From Spirochaetales bacterium (lineage in GTDB: Bacteria; Spirochaetota; JAAYUW01): a stretch of DNA of 50,073 nt. Under the pieces are notes generated by a model. It made no database searches. It was not told the DNA's origin and saw only the letters and a program-made list of their open reading frames with translations. The stretch is from assembly GCA_012797605.1 (NCBI GenBank), contig JAAZOT010000039.1:1-50073 (forward strand), given 5' to 3'. Below, one piece after another: positions 8,753-16,596 of the stretch. Within the stretch, counting starts at the first letter, position 1. The number at the start of each line of letters is the position of its first letter. A program made the translations under genes and the position numbers.

Positions 8753-9171
8753 AATCTACTTAGCCCAATAAAAATATTAAAAAGAATCAAGATAATAATT
8801 ATTAAACCAGATTTTTTATGTATAATTCTTAAATATCTTAAAATATTTGCTTTTTGTAAAGACTTTAAATTGACTAGATATTTATTTGTAATAATAAAAC
8901 CGGCAATCGACTGAAGCAATATAAGAAGAAAGACAAAAAGCCCAATTATCCCATGAATGGATGAAAAATGATTCATCTGGAAATTATTAACCATAAGTAT
9001 AGCAATAATAAAGCCAAAAATTGCCAAAATAGTCTTTATCTGATTTAATAATTTATGGATTTTTAGCCACCAACTTTTTTTTCTTAAAAATTTTGCAATC
9101 AAACCAGCTACTAGAGAAATTACAAAAACCACTATCATCAATCCTAAATGAATATATAATAAATTCATAAC
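8746..9171 (-). CDS. small cytochrome b561-like membrane protein
   Basis: I place the start at the ATG 9169-9171 because GGAG lies 5 bases upstream. The longer frame would begin with TTG immediately after the previous stop, without a ribosome binding site. The 141-residue product has four to five hydrophobic helices with histidines at helix ends (YIHLG, KIHK, SIHG, IIHKK), the pattern of di-haem b561-type proteins. Such proteins move electrons across the membrane. It directly follows a DOMON-domain gene on the same strand, and DOMON plus b561 is a known redox pairing. Haem ligation is inferred from the histidine placement only. Confidence 0.65.
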   Translation of the reverse strand, partial: VMNLLYIHLGLMIVVFVISLVAGLIAKFLRKKSWWLKIHKLLNQIKTILAIFGFIIAILMVNNFQMNHFSSIHGIIGLFVFLLILLQSIAGFIITNKYLVNLKSLQKANILRYLRIIHKKSGLIIIILILFNIFIGLSRLF

Positions 9172-9207
9172 AACTCCTATGTGTTCTAAAATTAAACCAA
9201 ATTTCAA

Positions 9208-9780
9208 TCATTTAATTACAATTATTTCACTTCCTCTTTTTTTATGTTTTGATTTTATATCTGTCGAGTCTGAATAAGCCCACAGTAATTTTATTTCTTT
9301 CCCCTTTAATATTGGTTTATCTTTTGAATCTTTTGTATCAGTTTTCCTTGAAAATTCGAAATAAATTTTGTTATTATCCTTTTTGCCAGCAAAAGAAAGG
9401 ATATCATAAGTTCCATTTATTGATGTGTCATCAGGGTGAGGTCCAAAGATTCCTGTTGAATATGTATCGAAGGCTTTAACTTCCTTATCTAATACCACTG
9501 CCAAAATCATATCGGCATCTTTCATAGCTGATGTTGGATCAAAACCAATAGCTATCCAACCTGATGCATTTGATTCTATTCCAAAATATACTATATCTTT
9601 TAAAATTTCTGCATAAACAATAAAGTTATTATTATCAAAAGAATATTTATTGGTATATTCATTTGGATTAATGATACCATCCACAATTATCTTGTTTTGT
9701 GAAGAAATATTGATGTAAAACATCAAAATAAAAATAAGAATAAAAGTCATAGCAAAAAGAAATTTCCTAATACTTTTCAT
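9208..9780 (-). CDS. secreted DOMON-domain protein
   Basis: The 190-residue protein starts with a signal peptide or anchor (MKSIRKFLFAMTFILIFILM) and continues with a beta-rich domain. Its centre reads ASGWIAIGFDPTSAMKDADM, the diagnostic DOMON segment (GWxxxGF...M.(G/D)AD). DOMON domains bind haem b or a sugar and act outside the cytoplasmic membrane. Residues after about 165 are Lys-rich. A strong GAGGAGG Shine-Dalgarno precedes the ATG. The next gene on the strand is a b561-like protein, so this is likely the extracytoplasmic half of an electron-transfer unit. It is divergent from an FMN-binding protein 121 bases away. Confidence 0.8.
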   Translation of the reverse strand: MKSIRKFLFAMTFILIFILMFYINISSQNKIIVDGIINPNEYTNKYSFDNNNFIVYAEILKDIVYFGIESNASGWIAIGFDPTSAMKDADMILAVVLDKEVKAFDTYSTGIFGPHPDDTSINGTYDILSFAGKKDNNKIYFEFSRKTDTKDSKDKPILKGKEIKLLWAYSDSTDIKSKHKKRGSEIIVIK

Positions 9781-9901
9781 AGATTAAACCTCCTCATTCT
9801 TTTTATAATTATAATATAATAAAAATTCAAAAAAGAAAAGTTAACAATTTCTTGCTTAAATATAATGCTATTGTAAACTTAAATTAAGAAAGGCGGGAAA
9901 A

Positions 9902-10300
9902 ATGAAAACAAAAAATATAGTTTTCTTAATAATTATTTCTATTATATTGATCTTTTTTATTTTTTTGGCTTTGAAAATTTATTTTGAAGTAAAAAACTAT
10001 AATAAGCAAATAAATGATTTACAAATTTCTGATATTGATTTAAGCAGTGTTAAAGATGGTATTTATAGGGGAGAATATATTACTATACCTGTTTCTGCGA
10101 AAGTTGAGGTTACAGTCAAAGATCATAAAATAATTGATATAAAATTATTGGAACATAGAAATGGTAAAGGTCAGCCAGCAGAAGCCATTGTAGAAAAAGT
10201 ATTAAAAGATCAAAAACTTAAAGTTGATGTTGTAAGTGGAGCAACTGCAAGCAGTAAAGTCATATTGAAAGCTATAGAAAATGCTCTTTTAAGTAATTAA
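9902..10300 (+). CDS. membrane-anchored FMN-binding domain protein (covalent flavin type)
   Basis: The 132-residue protein has one N-terminal transmembrane helix (residues about 6-26) and an FMN_bind domain. The domain shows GIYRGEY, then VEVTVKDHKIIDIK, and the attachment motif VVSGATASS near residue 113. In NqrC/RnfG-like proteins the Thr of SGAT is covalently flavinylated by ApbE outside the membrane; no apbE gene is visible in this window. The Shine-Dalgarno GGCGGG precedes the ATG. Its divergent neighbour is the DOMON/b561 pair, which supports a shared extracytoplasmic redox function. The electron donor and acceptor are unknown. Confidence 0.85.
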   Translation: MKTKNIVFLIIISIILIFFIFLALKIYFEVKNYNKQINDLQISDIDLSSVKDGIYRGEYITIPVSAKVEVTVKDHKIIDIKLLEHRNGKGQPAEAIVEKVLKDQKLKVDVVSGATASSKVILKAIENALLSN

Positions 10301-10353
10301 TGTTTTATAAACAATTCGAAATATAATTATAATACTGTCAAGGTTTCTTAAAA

Positions 10354-11319
10354 ATGGAAAAAGAATCTACTAAAAATACAGTATTTGATTGGCTTTTAAA
10401 AGGTGATCCTTCTATTATTTATCAAACTTATAGAGATTTACTTGATGCAAAAACATCAGAGATCAAAGATTTGCAACAGCAGATTTCCAAAAAAGGTTGG
10501 GGATTTCAATTCTTAAGCAAAAGAGATAACCAAACGGGTATGTGGGCTAACGGATTATACTCACCCAAGTGGATTTCTACGACTTATACTTTGTTAGATT
10601 TAAAAAATCTTGGGATAGACCCTGAGTTAAAAGAATATAAAGAAAGTTCTCTTATCTTATTAAATGGTCTTTGGAAGATTCCAGAAAAGAAAGGAGAGAG
10701 ATTCCTAGATCTTTGCATTTGCGGGATGATATTAAATATCTGTTGTTATGCTAAAATACAATCGGAAAAAATAGATCAAATCGTAGATTATATTCTTGAA
10801 AAAAAATTTGCAGATGGAGGTTTTAATTGTAGGTGGGAGTATGATAAAAATCATAGTTCTCTTCATACTACTATTAATATACTAGAAGGTTTAAAAGAAT
10901 ATATATTTAATGGTTATCAATATAGAAAAGGTGAAATAGTTAAATCAATAGAGCTATCTTGTGAATTCATACTTAAACATAAATTATATAAATCGGATAA
11001 GACAGATCAAATAATAGATAAAAAAATGATATTATTATCATGGCCCTCTAGATGGCATTATGATATATTAAGAGGACTTGATTTTTTTCAGAGTATTCAA
11101 TTTCCATATGATATAAGAATGAAAGAAGCCATTATTTTAATTTTGTCCAAAAAAACAAAAGACAACTTATGGAAAACACAACAGAAATATCCTGGCTTGG
11201 TACATTTTGATATGGAACCAGTAGGTCAAGTTGGAAGAATAAATACATTAAGAGTTTTAAGAGTATTGAAGAAATATGATAAAGAAGATTATTTTAATAT
11301 TTCTAAGTTAAATTCTTGA
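10354..11319 (+). CDS. alpha-alpha toroid (prenyltransferase/squalene-cyclase-like) protein, function unknown
   Basis: The 321-residue, signal-free protein has a helical repeat pattern with segments such as SPKWISTTYTLLDLKNLGI, EKKFADGGFNCRW, SLHTTINILEGLKEY and SWPSRWHYDILRGLDFF. The DGGFNCRW and TTxxxLxxL patterns resemble the QW-like repeats of the terpenoid cyclase/prenyltransferase toroid. No DXDD or DXDDTA cyclase acid motif is visible, so catalysis is doubtful. Some bacterial proteins of this shape are annotated only as hypothetical. It follows the FMN-binding gene by 53 bases on the same strand and converges with the hemolysin III-like gene, leaving only 2 bases between stops. Confidence 0.55.
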   Translation: MEKESTKNTVFDWLLKGDPSIIYQTYRDLLDAKTSEIKDLQQQISKKGWGFQFLSKRDNQTGMWANGLYSPKWISTTYTLLDLKNLGIDPELKEYKESSLILLNGLWKIPEKKGERFLDLCICGMILNICCYAKIQSEKIDQIVDYILEKKFADGGFNCRWEYDKNHSSLHTTINILEGLKEYIFNGYQYRKGEIVKSIELSCEFILKHKLYKSDKTDQIIDKKMILLSWPSRWHYDILRGLDFFQSIQFPYDIRMKEAIILILSKKTKDNLWKTQQKYPGLVHFDMEPVGQVGRINTLRVLRVLKKYDKEDYFNISKLNS

Positions 11320-11321
11320 CA

Positions 11322-11969
11322 TTACAATACATGAAAAAGTATTCCAAAAAAATGACAGATTGAACCTGCAAGAACAAAAAGATGCCAGATAGCATGGGAA
11401 TAAGCAACTTTTTTTAAAGCATAGAAGAATACCCCTAAAGTATAGCATAAACCACCTATTAAAAACCATGTGAGAAGCCGAAATGAAGAATTTTGGATAA
11501 GAGGTTTTAATGCGAAAACAACAATCCAACCCATGAAAACATAAAACAATGTAGATATTTTATTGTATTTTCCAGTAAAAAAAGACTTAAAAATAATTCC
11601 ACAAATTGCCATACCCCAGACCAATCCAAACAAGGTCCATCCAATTGGTCCTCTTAAGGTTATCAATGTTATAGGAGTATATGTCCCAGCTATTAAGATA
11701 AATATAGAGCAATGATCCAATATCCTAAAAAATCTTTTAACTTTTGGATTTGTGAAACTGTGATACAAAGTAGAAAAAAGATATAATATTATTAAACTTG
11801 TTCCAAATAATGAAAATGAAACAATCTTCCAAGGGTTCCCCTGCAAAGCTGCAAAAACAACAAGTATCGTAAGAGCAGCTATCGACAATGCAATGCCTAT
11901 ACCATGAGTTATACTATTTGCAATCTCTTGCTTTAATTCTAGATTAATATCTTTTTTTTGGTAAGACAT
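11322..11969 (-). CDS. hemolysin III / PAQR-type membrane protein
   Basis: This is a seven-helix protein of 215 residues, using the ATG at 11967-11969 with AGGA just upstream; an ATG four codons earlier is the alternative. It carries the family signatures: EIANSITHGIG near the N-terminus, STLYHSF after helix 2, RILDHCSIFILIAGTYTP, and the C-terminal SHAIWHLFVLAGSICHF. These conserved Asp and His residues form a zinc site in PAQR relatives. Bacterial members are called hemolysin III or YqfA-like; the physiological role is unclear. It follows phoU by about 25 bases on the same strand and could be the last gene of the phosphate operon. Confidence 0.85.
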   Translation of the reverse strand: MSYQKKDINLELKQEIANSITHGIGIALSIAALTILVVFAALQGNPWKIVSFSLFGTSLIILYLFSTLYHSFTNPKVKRFFRILDHCSIFILIAGTYTPITLITLRGPIGWTLFGLVWGMAICGIIFKSFFTGKYNKISTLFYVFMGWIVVFALKPLIQNSSFRLLTWFLIGGLCYTLGVFFYALKKVAYSHAIWHLFVLAGSICHFFGILFHVL

Positions 11970-11994
11970 ATATTCCTGCATCGAATTTATTTAA

Positions 11995-12654
11995 TTATAA
12001 ATTTTCAGAAGATTTATGTTTTATTACTTTACCTGTTGCAATATAATAAACATCCTCAGCTATATTTGTAGCAAGATCAGCTACTCTTTCAAGGTTTCGT
12101 GAAATCAAAACTAAAGATAATGCGGTACTTTTCTCTTCAACTGAATTTACAGGTACGCTTAAAAAATTCAAGATTATCTTTTCATTTAGTTTATCCATGT
12201 TATCATCCTGCTCACAAACAGATGTCGCTTTATCCGAATCTTCATAAGAAAAAGAAGCAATAGCATCTTCAAACATAGAGTTTGCAAAACTTGCCATCGA
12301 GAAAATCTCTTCACTTACCACTCCTAATGGATACTTAAAAAGTTCTAGTCCAGCTTCTGCTATATTTACAGCATGATCGGCTATTCTTTCAAGATCATTA
12401 TTGATTTTTAATGACATTATTATCTGCCTAAGTATTTTACCTTTTGGTTGAAACTGAGCTATAGAAGAAATACAATACTCATCGATTTCAAGTTCTTTTA
12501 TATTTGCATATGGCTCAAGATCATTTATAATATTTAGAAGTAATTTTGAGTCCCTTTTAGATAACCCCTCTATGCATTTATTCATCATATCTTTTACAAA
12601 AGAAGCATAAGAAAGAACAGATCTTTTTAATTCATTCATCATGTTGTCTATCAT
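11995..12654 (-). CDS. phoU: phosphate signalling regulator PhoU
   Basis: The 219-residue helical protein has two PhoU repeats, each with the acidic metal-binding signature: a region around NDLERIADHAVNIAEAGLEL (about residues 90-110) and RNLERVADLATNIAEDVYYI (about 185-205). PhoU couples the Pst transporter to the PhoR kinase and represses the Pho response when phosphate is plentiful. The length matches the family. The Shine-Dalgarno AGGAG is 6 bases before the ATG. It follows pstB by 20 bases, the usual position at the end of pst operons. Confidence 0.95.
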   Translation of the reverse strand: MIDNMMNELKRSVLSYASFVKDMMNKCIEGLSKRDSKLLLNIINDLEPYANIKELEIDEYCISSIAQFQPKGKILRQIIMSLKINNDLERIADHAVNIAEAGLELFKYPLGVVSEEIFSMASFANSMFEDAIASFSYEDSDKATSVCEQDDNMDKLNEKIILNFLSVPVNSVEEKSTALSLVLISRNLERVADLATNIAEDVYYIATGKVIKHKSSENL

Positions 12655-12674
12655 AAATCACTCCTATTTATAGT

Positions 12675-13433
12675 TTAGCCAAATTTTCCACTTAAATATT
12701 CCTCTGTTACCGGGGAATCTGGGGATGTAAATATTTTCTTGCTAGGACCAAATTCTATAAGTTCCCCGAGATAAAGAAATGCCACATAATCTGATACTCT
12801 TGCCGCTTGAGCGATATTGTGTGTAACAAGCAATATAGTTACAGTTTGTTTTAAGCTCATCATAAGTTCTTCTATTTTAGATGTTGCCTTAGGATCAAGA
12901 GCCGATGTTGGTTCATCTAAAAGTAAGATTTCTGGTTCCATAGCTAGGGCTCTTGCAATACAAAGTCTTTGTTGCTGACCACCAGATAGAAATGTTCCTT
13001 TTTTGAATAGATCAGCCTTAACTTCATCATATAACCCACTTCGAATCAAAGATGTCTCAACAATTCTATCTGCTTCTTTTTTGGTAAGATGCAACCCATT
13101 TAGTTTATATCCAGCTATAACATTATCATAGATGCTCATTGTAGGGAATGGGTTTGGTCTTTGAAATACCATACCGACTTTTCTTCGTAAGAGTATCGGG
13201 TCAATCTCAAAAATATTTTGATCATCAAGGTATATGGCACCTTTAGAAGTAACATCTGAGTTTAAATCATGTAACCGATTTACTGCTCGAATTAAAGTAG
13301 TTTTACCACATCCTGAGGGTCCCATTATTGCAGTTACACTATTTTTTTGAACATCAAAAGAAATATTTTTTAATACGGTGTTTTTCCCATATGAGACATA
13401 AAAATTTTCGATTCTTAATATTCTATCTTCCAC
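12675..13433 (-). CDS. pstB: phosphate ABC transporter ATP-binding protein PstB
   Basis: The 252-residue ABC ATPase has Walker A GPSGCGKTT (about residue 37), Q-loop FQRPNPFP, signature LSGGQQQRLCIARA, Walker B ILLLDEPTSALDP and the switch histidine in LLVTHNIAQA. The FQRPNPFPTMSIYDNV segment is typical of PstB. It energises phosphate import through PstC and PstA. The start is GTG, with GGAG 7 bases upstream, and it overlaps the end of pstA by 19 bases, implying translational coupling. Confidence 0.96.
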   Translation of the reverse strand: MEDRILRIENFYVSYGKNTVLKNISFDVQKNSVTAIMGPSGCGKTTLIRAVNRLHDLNSDVTSKGAIYLDDQNIFEIDPILLRRKVGMVFQRPNPFPTMSIYDNVIAGYKLNGLHLTKKEADRIVETSLIRSGLYDEVKADLFKKGTFLSGGQQQRLCIARALAMEPEILLLDEPTSALDPKATSKIEELMMSLKQTVTILLVTHNIAQAARVSDYVAFLYLGELIEFGPSKKIFTSPDSPVTEEYLSGKFG

Positions 13434-14278
13434 TTTTTTGCTCCGAATTTAGCTGTAATATTTATCAACAAGACAAAAAGAACAAGAACAAATGCAGAGC
13501 TCCAGGCGATTTTATGTAGCTCTGGATAAGGACTCATTGTATAGTTAAATATGACAAGAGGAATTGCATTTATAGGCTTGTTAAAACTTAAAGATAGGAA
13601 TTGATTACCAAAAGCAGTGAAAAGTAGTGGTGCGGTTTCACCAGCTATCCTTGCTATCCCGACTAAAATTCCACTTAGAATACCAGAAATACCACTTGGT
13701 AGAATGACCTTTATAATTGTTTTGTAGTAAGGCACTCCAAGTGCAATTGCAGCTTCTTTTATAGTGTAAGGTATTCTCGATATAGTTTCTTCAGTGTTTA
13801 TTATAACATAGGGTAACATCATTATAAAGAGAGCCACAGTTCCAGCAAAAGCCGAAAAATGTCTCATCGGCTTTACACATATTATATAAGCAATAATACC
13901 TATTACTATTGAAGGTATTCCCTGAATTATCTCGGCTGAAAGTCTCACAGGGATATATATCTTTTTCCCCTTATTTTCAGATAAAAATAGACCAATTATT
14001 ATGCCAAAAATACTTGCGAAGATTGAAGAACTAATAACCATTAAAAAAGTTCCTATTATAGCATTTAATATGCCATTTTCTGGTTCTCCAACTGGCCTTG
14101 TATTGAAGATAAAAAGATTTATCGAAAAGGTTTCAATCCCTTTTTTTACAATTAATCCAAGTATGAAAAATAAAGGTAAGATAGCAACTAAAGATAAAAA
14201 AATAATAGTAATGTTAAAAAGTTTATTTTTGGTTTTTCTAAGAATAAGATTATTGTCCTTACTAATTTTAGCAGCCAT
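13415..14278 (-). CDS. pstA: phosphate ABC transporter permease PstA
   Basis: The 287-residue permease has six predicted membrane segments and the BPD-type permease loop EAAIALGVPYYKTIIKVILP, which contacts the ATPase. GIPSIVIGI and MMLPYVIINTEE are also PstA-like. It forms the membrane channel with PstC. It is preceded by pstC with 26 bases between and overlaps pstB at its 3' end. Length and features are normal. Confidence 0.93.
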   Translation of the reverse strand: MAAKISKDNNLILRKTKNKLFNITIIFLSLVAILPLFFILGLIVKKGIETFSINLFIFNTRPVGEPENGILNAIIGTFLMVISSSIFASIFGIIIGLFLSENKGKKIYIPVRLSAEIIQGIPSIVIGIIAYIICVKPMRHFSAFAGTVALFIMMLPYVIINTEETISRIPYTIKEAAIALGVPYYKTIIKVILPSGISGILSGILVGIARIAGETAPLLFTAFGNQFLSLSFNKPINAIPLVIFNYTMSPYPELHKIAWSSAFVLVLFVLLINITAKFGAKKWKIEY

Positions 14279-14304
14279 AAAAATCCTTATTTATCATTTT
14301 TTCA

Positions 14305-15174
14305 TTAAATTGTTGCCTTTGCGGCTTTTTTTATAAAAATTTTACCTATAAGATTGATGATTGATGTTATTATAAATAGCAACAAAGCCATTAAAATGAG
14401 GTTTGAAGAATGAAGATAACTTGTAGATTCTGCAAATTCATTGGCTATAACACTAGCCATAGTGTTTGATGGTGAAAATATTGATTTTGGTAAGAAGTTT
14501 GAATTTCCTATTAACATTGTCACAGCCATGGTTTCGCCAAGGGCTCTTCCTAAAGATAATAGAACTCCAGCTAAAACACCAGATCTCCCAAAAGGAAATA
14601 CAACTTTAGTTATAACTTCATATTTTGTTGCACCAAGACTATAAGCTGCTTCCTGCAAATCACGAGGACACATGAGAAAGACTTCTCTTGTTATACTTGC
14701 CGAATATGGGATTATCATAATACTTAATACTAAAGATGCTGAAAATATGCCAACACCATAAGGTGCAACTCCAATTTTGATTTGAAACATTCTTATAAGT
14801 GGTAAAAGTATAAAATATGCGGCAAGTCCATATATAACAGAAGGAATTGCAGCAAGAAGTTCTACTGAGCTTTCGATGATGGTTCTAAAAGTTCCTTTTT
14901 CTAAATATTGAGAAAGAAAATAGGCTATTGAAATTGAAAAAGGATAACTTATGATAAGAGCTATAAAAGAGGTCATTAAAGTTCCGACTATAAATGGCAA
15001 AAATGTATAAGAATCATTTAATGGATCCCAGGCTTTATTTGAAAATAATGATAAAATATTTACTTTAAGAGCTGGTATTGAATCCCTAACCAAAAATAGA
15101 AAGATTATACCTAATAATAATATTAAAAGTAAAGCTGAAAAAGTTAGAAAATACTTAAATATTTTATCTTTCAT
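14305..15174 (-). CDS. pstC: phosphate ABC transporter permease PstC
   Basis: The 289-residue permease has about six transmembrane helices, AAIPSVIYGLAAYF, and the coupling loop EAAYSLGATKYEVITKVVFP followed by GRALGETMAVTMLIGNS, a PstC-typical segment. It partners with PstA. A Pho box lies 47 bases upstream of the start codon and a terminator separates it from pstS, so pstCAB-phoU can be transcribed from its own promoter as well as by read-through. Confidence 0.94.
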   Translation of the reverse strand: MKDKIFKYFLTFSALLLILLLGIIFLFLVRDSIPALKVNILSLFSNKAWDPLNDSYTFLPFIVGTLMTSFIALIISYPFSISIAYFLSQYLEKGTFRTIIESSVELLAAIPSVIYGLAAYFILLPLIRMFQIKIGVAPYGVGIFSASLVLSIMIIPYSASITREVFLMCPRDLQEAAYSLGATKYEVITKVVFPFGRSGVLAGVLLSLGRALGETMAVTMLIGNSNFLPKSIFSPSNTMASVIANEFAESTSYLHSSNLILMALLLFIITSIINLIGKIFIKKAAKATI

Positions 15175-15220
15175 CTTTTTAACCTACTGATTAGAAATTA
15201 AAAAACTAAAATCTAATTTG

Positions 15221-15248
15221 TATTAAGATTTTGTTAATTTTGTGTTAA
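15221..15248 (-). promoter_or_regulatory. Pho box upstream of pstC
   Basis: Read on the minus strand there are three direct repeats with exact 11-base periodicity: TTAACA (15248-15243), TTAACA (15237-15232) and TTAATA (15226-15221). Tandem TTAACA-like hexamers spaced by 5 bases are the established PhoP/PhoB-type operator of low-GC bacteria. It sits 47 bases before pstC and 5 bases after the T-tract of the pstS terminator, and a phoB gene lies in the same cluster. The match was read directly; binding is inferred. Confidence 0.8.
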
Positions 15249-15252
15249 GATT

Positions 15253-15280
15253 AAAAAAGGTGCCCATAAGATTAGGCACC
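15253..15280 (-). terminator. intrinsic terminator between pstS and pstC
   Basis: On the minus strand GGTGCC (15280-15275), a 10-base loop and GGCACC (15264-15259) are followed directly by six T (15258-15253). This is a textbook rho-independent terminator, 109 bases after the pstS stop. Partial read-through would give high PstS and lower PstCAB, the usual stoichiometry. Confidence 0.85.
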
Positions 15281-15388
15281 CAGAAATTTTATCAAAATCA
15301 GTTAATTCAATAGGATTGTATAATGTAGTTTAATAAGGTAGTTTCAGTGAAGTTTGATTTTTATTAACATAAAATATTTAATATCTAT

Positions 15389-16441
15389 TTACTTAAGAAC
15401 AGGCACTCCATTGAAAGTGACTTTTTTAAGCTGAGCTTCAGCTTTTTTTACTGCTGCTAAAGGAAGTGGTGCATAACCAAGTTCTTTTGCATATTTTTGA
15501 CCATCATGAATTATAAACCAGAAAAGGTCTAACATCGCTTTTACCAACTCAATACTTCTTCCATTGTAGTTCTGTTCAGCATAAAGGATTATCCAGGTAA
15601 AGGAACTAATAGGATAACCATTTTTAGAACTAGTATTTGTTAAAGAAACCTTAGTATCATCTGCCATATTGACTTCTGCCGCTAGTGAAACTGAATCAAG
15701 ATTTGGTTCTATGAAGTTTCCAGAGCTGTTTTGAACTGATGCATATTTTATATTATTCTGAATTGCATAAACAAGCTCAACATAACCTATGGCTCCAGGA
15801 GTTTGGGTTACAAATCCAGCAACACCAGGATTTCCTTTTTGACCTATTGTTGATTGATTCCAATTTAATGATTTTCCAGTTCCTAAAGTAGAAGCCCAAT
15901 CTTTACTTGCTTTTGAAAGATATTCAGAAAAAATATAAGTTGTTCCACTTCCATCTGTTCTTCTTGTAACAATTATAGGTAAATTAGGCATTTTGACTGA
16001 AGGATTAACCTTTGCAATTTCTGGATCATTCCATTTTGTAATTTTACCCATAAATATCTTTGCTATTAAATCACCAGTCAATCTAATAGATGGGTTCCCA
16101 GGTAGATTGTATATAACTACGACAGCACCAAGGCATGTTGGAAAGTGTATAATAGGATTTTTAGCGAGTTGTTCTTCTTCGATAGTCATAGGTGCATCTG
16201 TCGCACCAAAATCCATGATTTTATCTGTAAGGCCTTTGATTCCACCGCCAGAACCAATTCCTTGATAATTTACTTTCACACCTTTTAAGTTATAATAGAT
16301 ATCAAATAGTTTTGAATAAAAAGGCTGTGGGAAAGTAGCGCCACCACCTGTTATTTCAATCTTAGATTGTGCAGTAAGATTGCTAAAGAAAATTATTAAT
16401 AAAATTGAAAGAAATAAAAAGATTAAAGCTTTTTTGCTCAT
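15389..16441 (-). CDS. pstS: periplasmic phosphate-binding protein PstS
   Basis: The 350-residue protein has an N-terminal signal peptide (MSKKALIFLFLSILLIIFF, cleavage likely after the TAQ near residue 25) and no lipobox, suggesting a periplasm. The binding-protein body begins ITGGGATFPQPFY and contains GSGGGIKGLTD, FGATDAP, RTDGSGTTYIFSEYL and the SFTWIILY region. These loops bind phosphate in PstS. A perfect AGGAGG Shine-Dalgarno precedes the start. A Pho box lies upstream, and an intrinsic terminator follows, setting it apart from pstCAB-phoU. Confidence 0.95.
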   Translation of the reverse strand: MSKKALIFLFLSILLIIFFSNLTAQSKIEITGGGATFPQPFYSKLFDIYYNLKGVKVNYQGIGSGGGIKGLTDKIMDFGATDAPMTIEEEQLAKNPIIHFPTCLGAVVVIYNLPGNPSIRLTGDLIAKIFMGKITKWNDPEIAKVNPSVKMPNLPIIVTRRTDGSGTTYIFSEYLSKASKDWASTLGTGKSLNWNQSTIGQKGNPGVAGFVTQTPGAIGYVELVYAIQNNIKYASVQNSSGNFIEPNLDSVSLAAEVNMADDTKVSLTNTSSKNGYPISSFTWIILYAEQNYNGRSIELVKAMLDLFWFIIHDGQKYAKELGYAPLPLAAVKKAEAQLKKVTFNGVPVLK

Positions 16442-16502
16442 ATAAAAGTCCTCCTTTACATTTGTAATAAAATTCTTGAATGTTTATTTAGATTAAAATT
16501 AT

Positions 16503-16530
16503 TGTTTTTTTTATGTTAAATATTTGTTAA
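16503..16530 (-). promoter_or_regulatory. Pho box upstream of pstS
   Basis: On the minus strand TTAACA (16530-16525), TTAACA (16519-16514) and AAAACA (16508-16503) repeat every 11 bases. The box begins about 60 bases before the pstS ATG, in the gap after phoR, which fits activation by the neighbouring PhoB-type regulator under phosphate limitation. Confidence 0.8.
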
Positions 16531-16596
16531 GAAAAGATTAGAATTTAAGATAAGTCGCTTGAAAAATTATCTATTTAAATATTAAATAATTATTTT

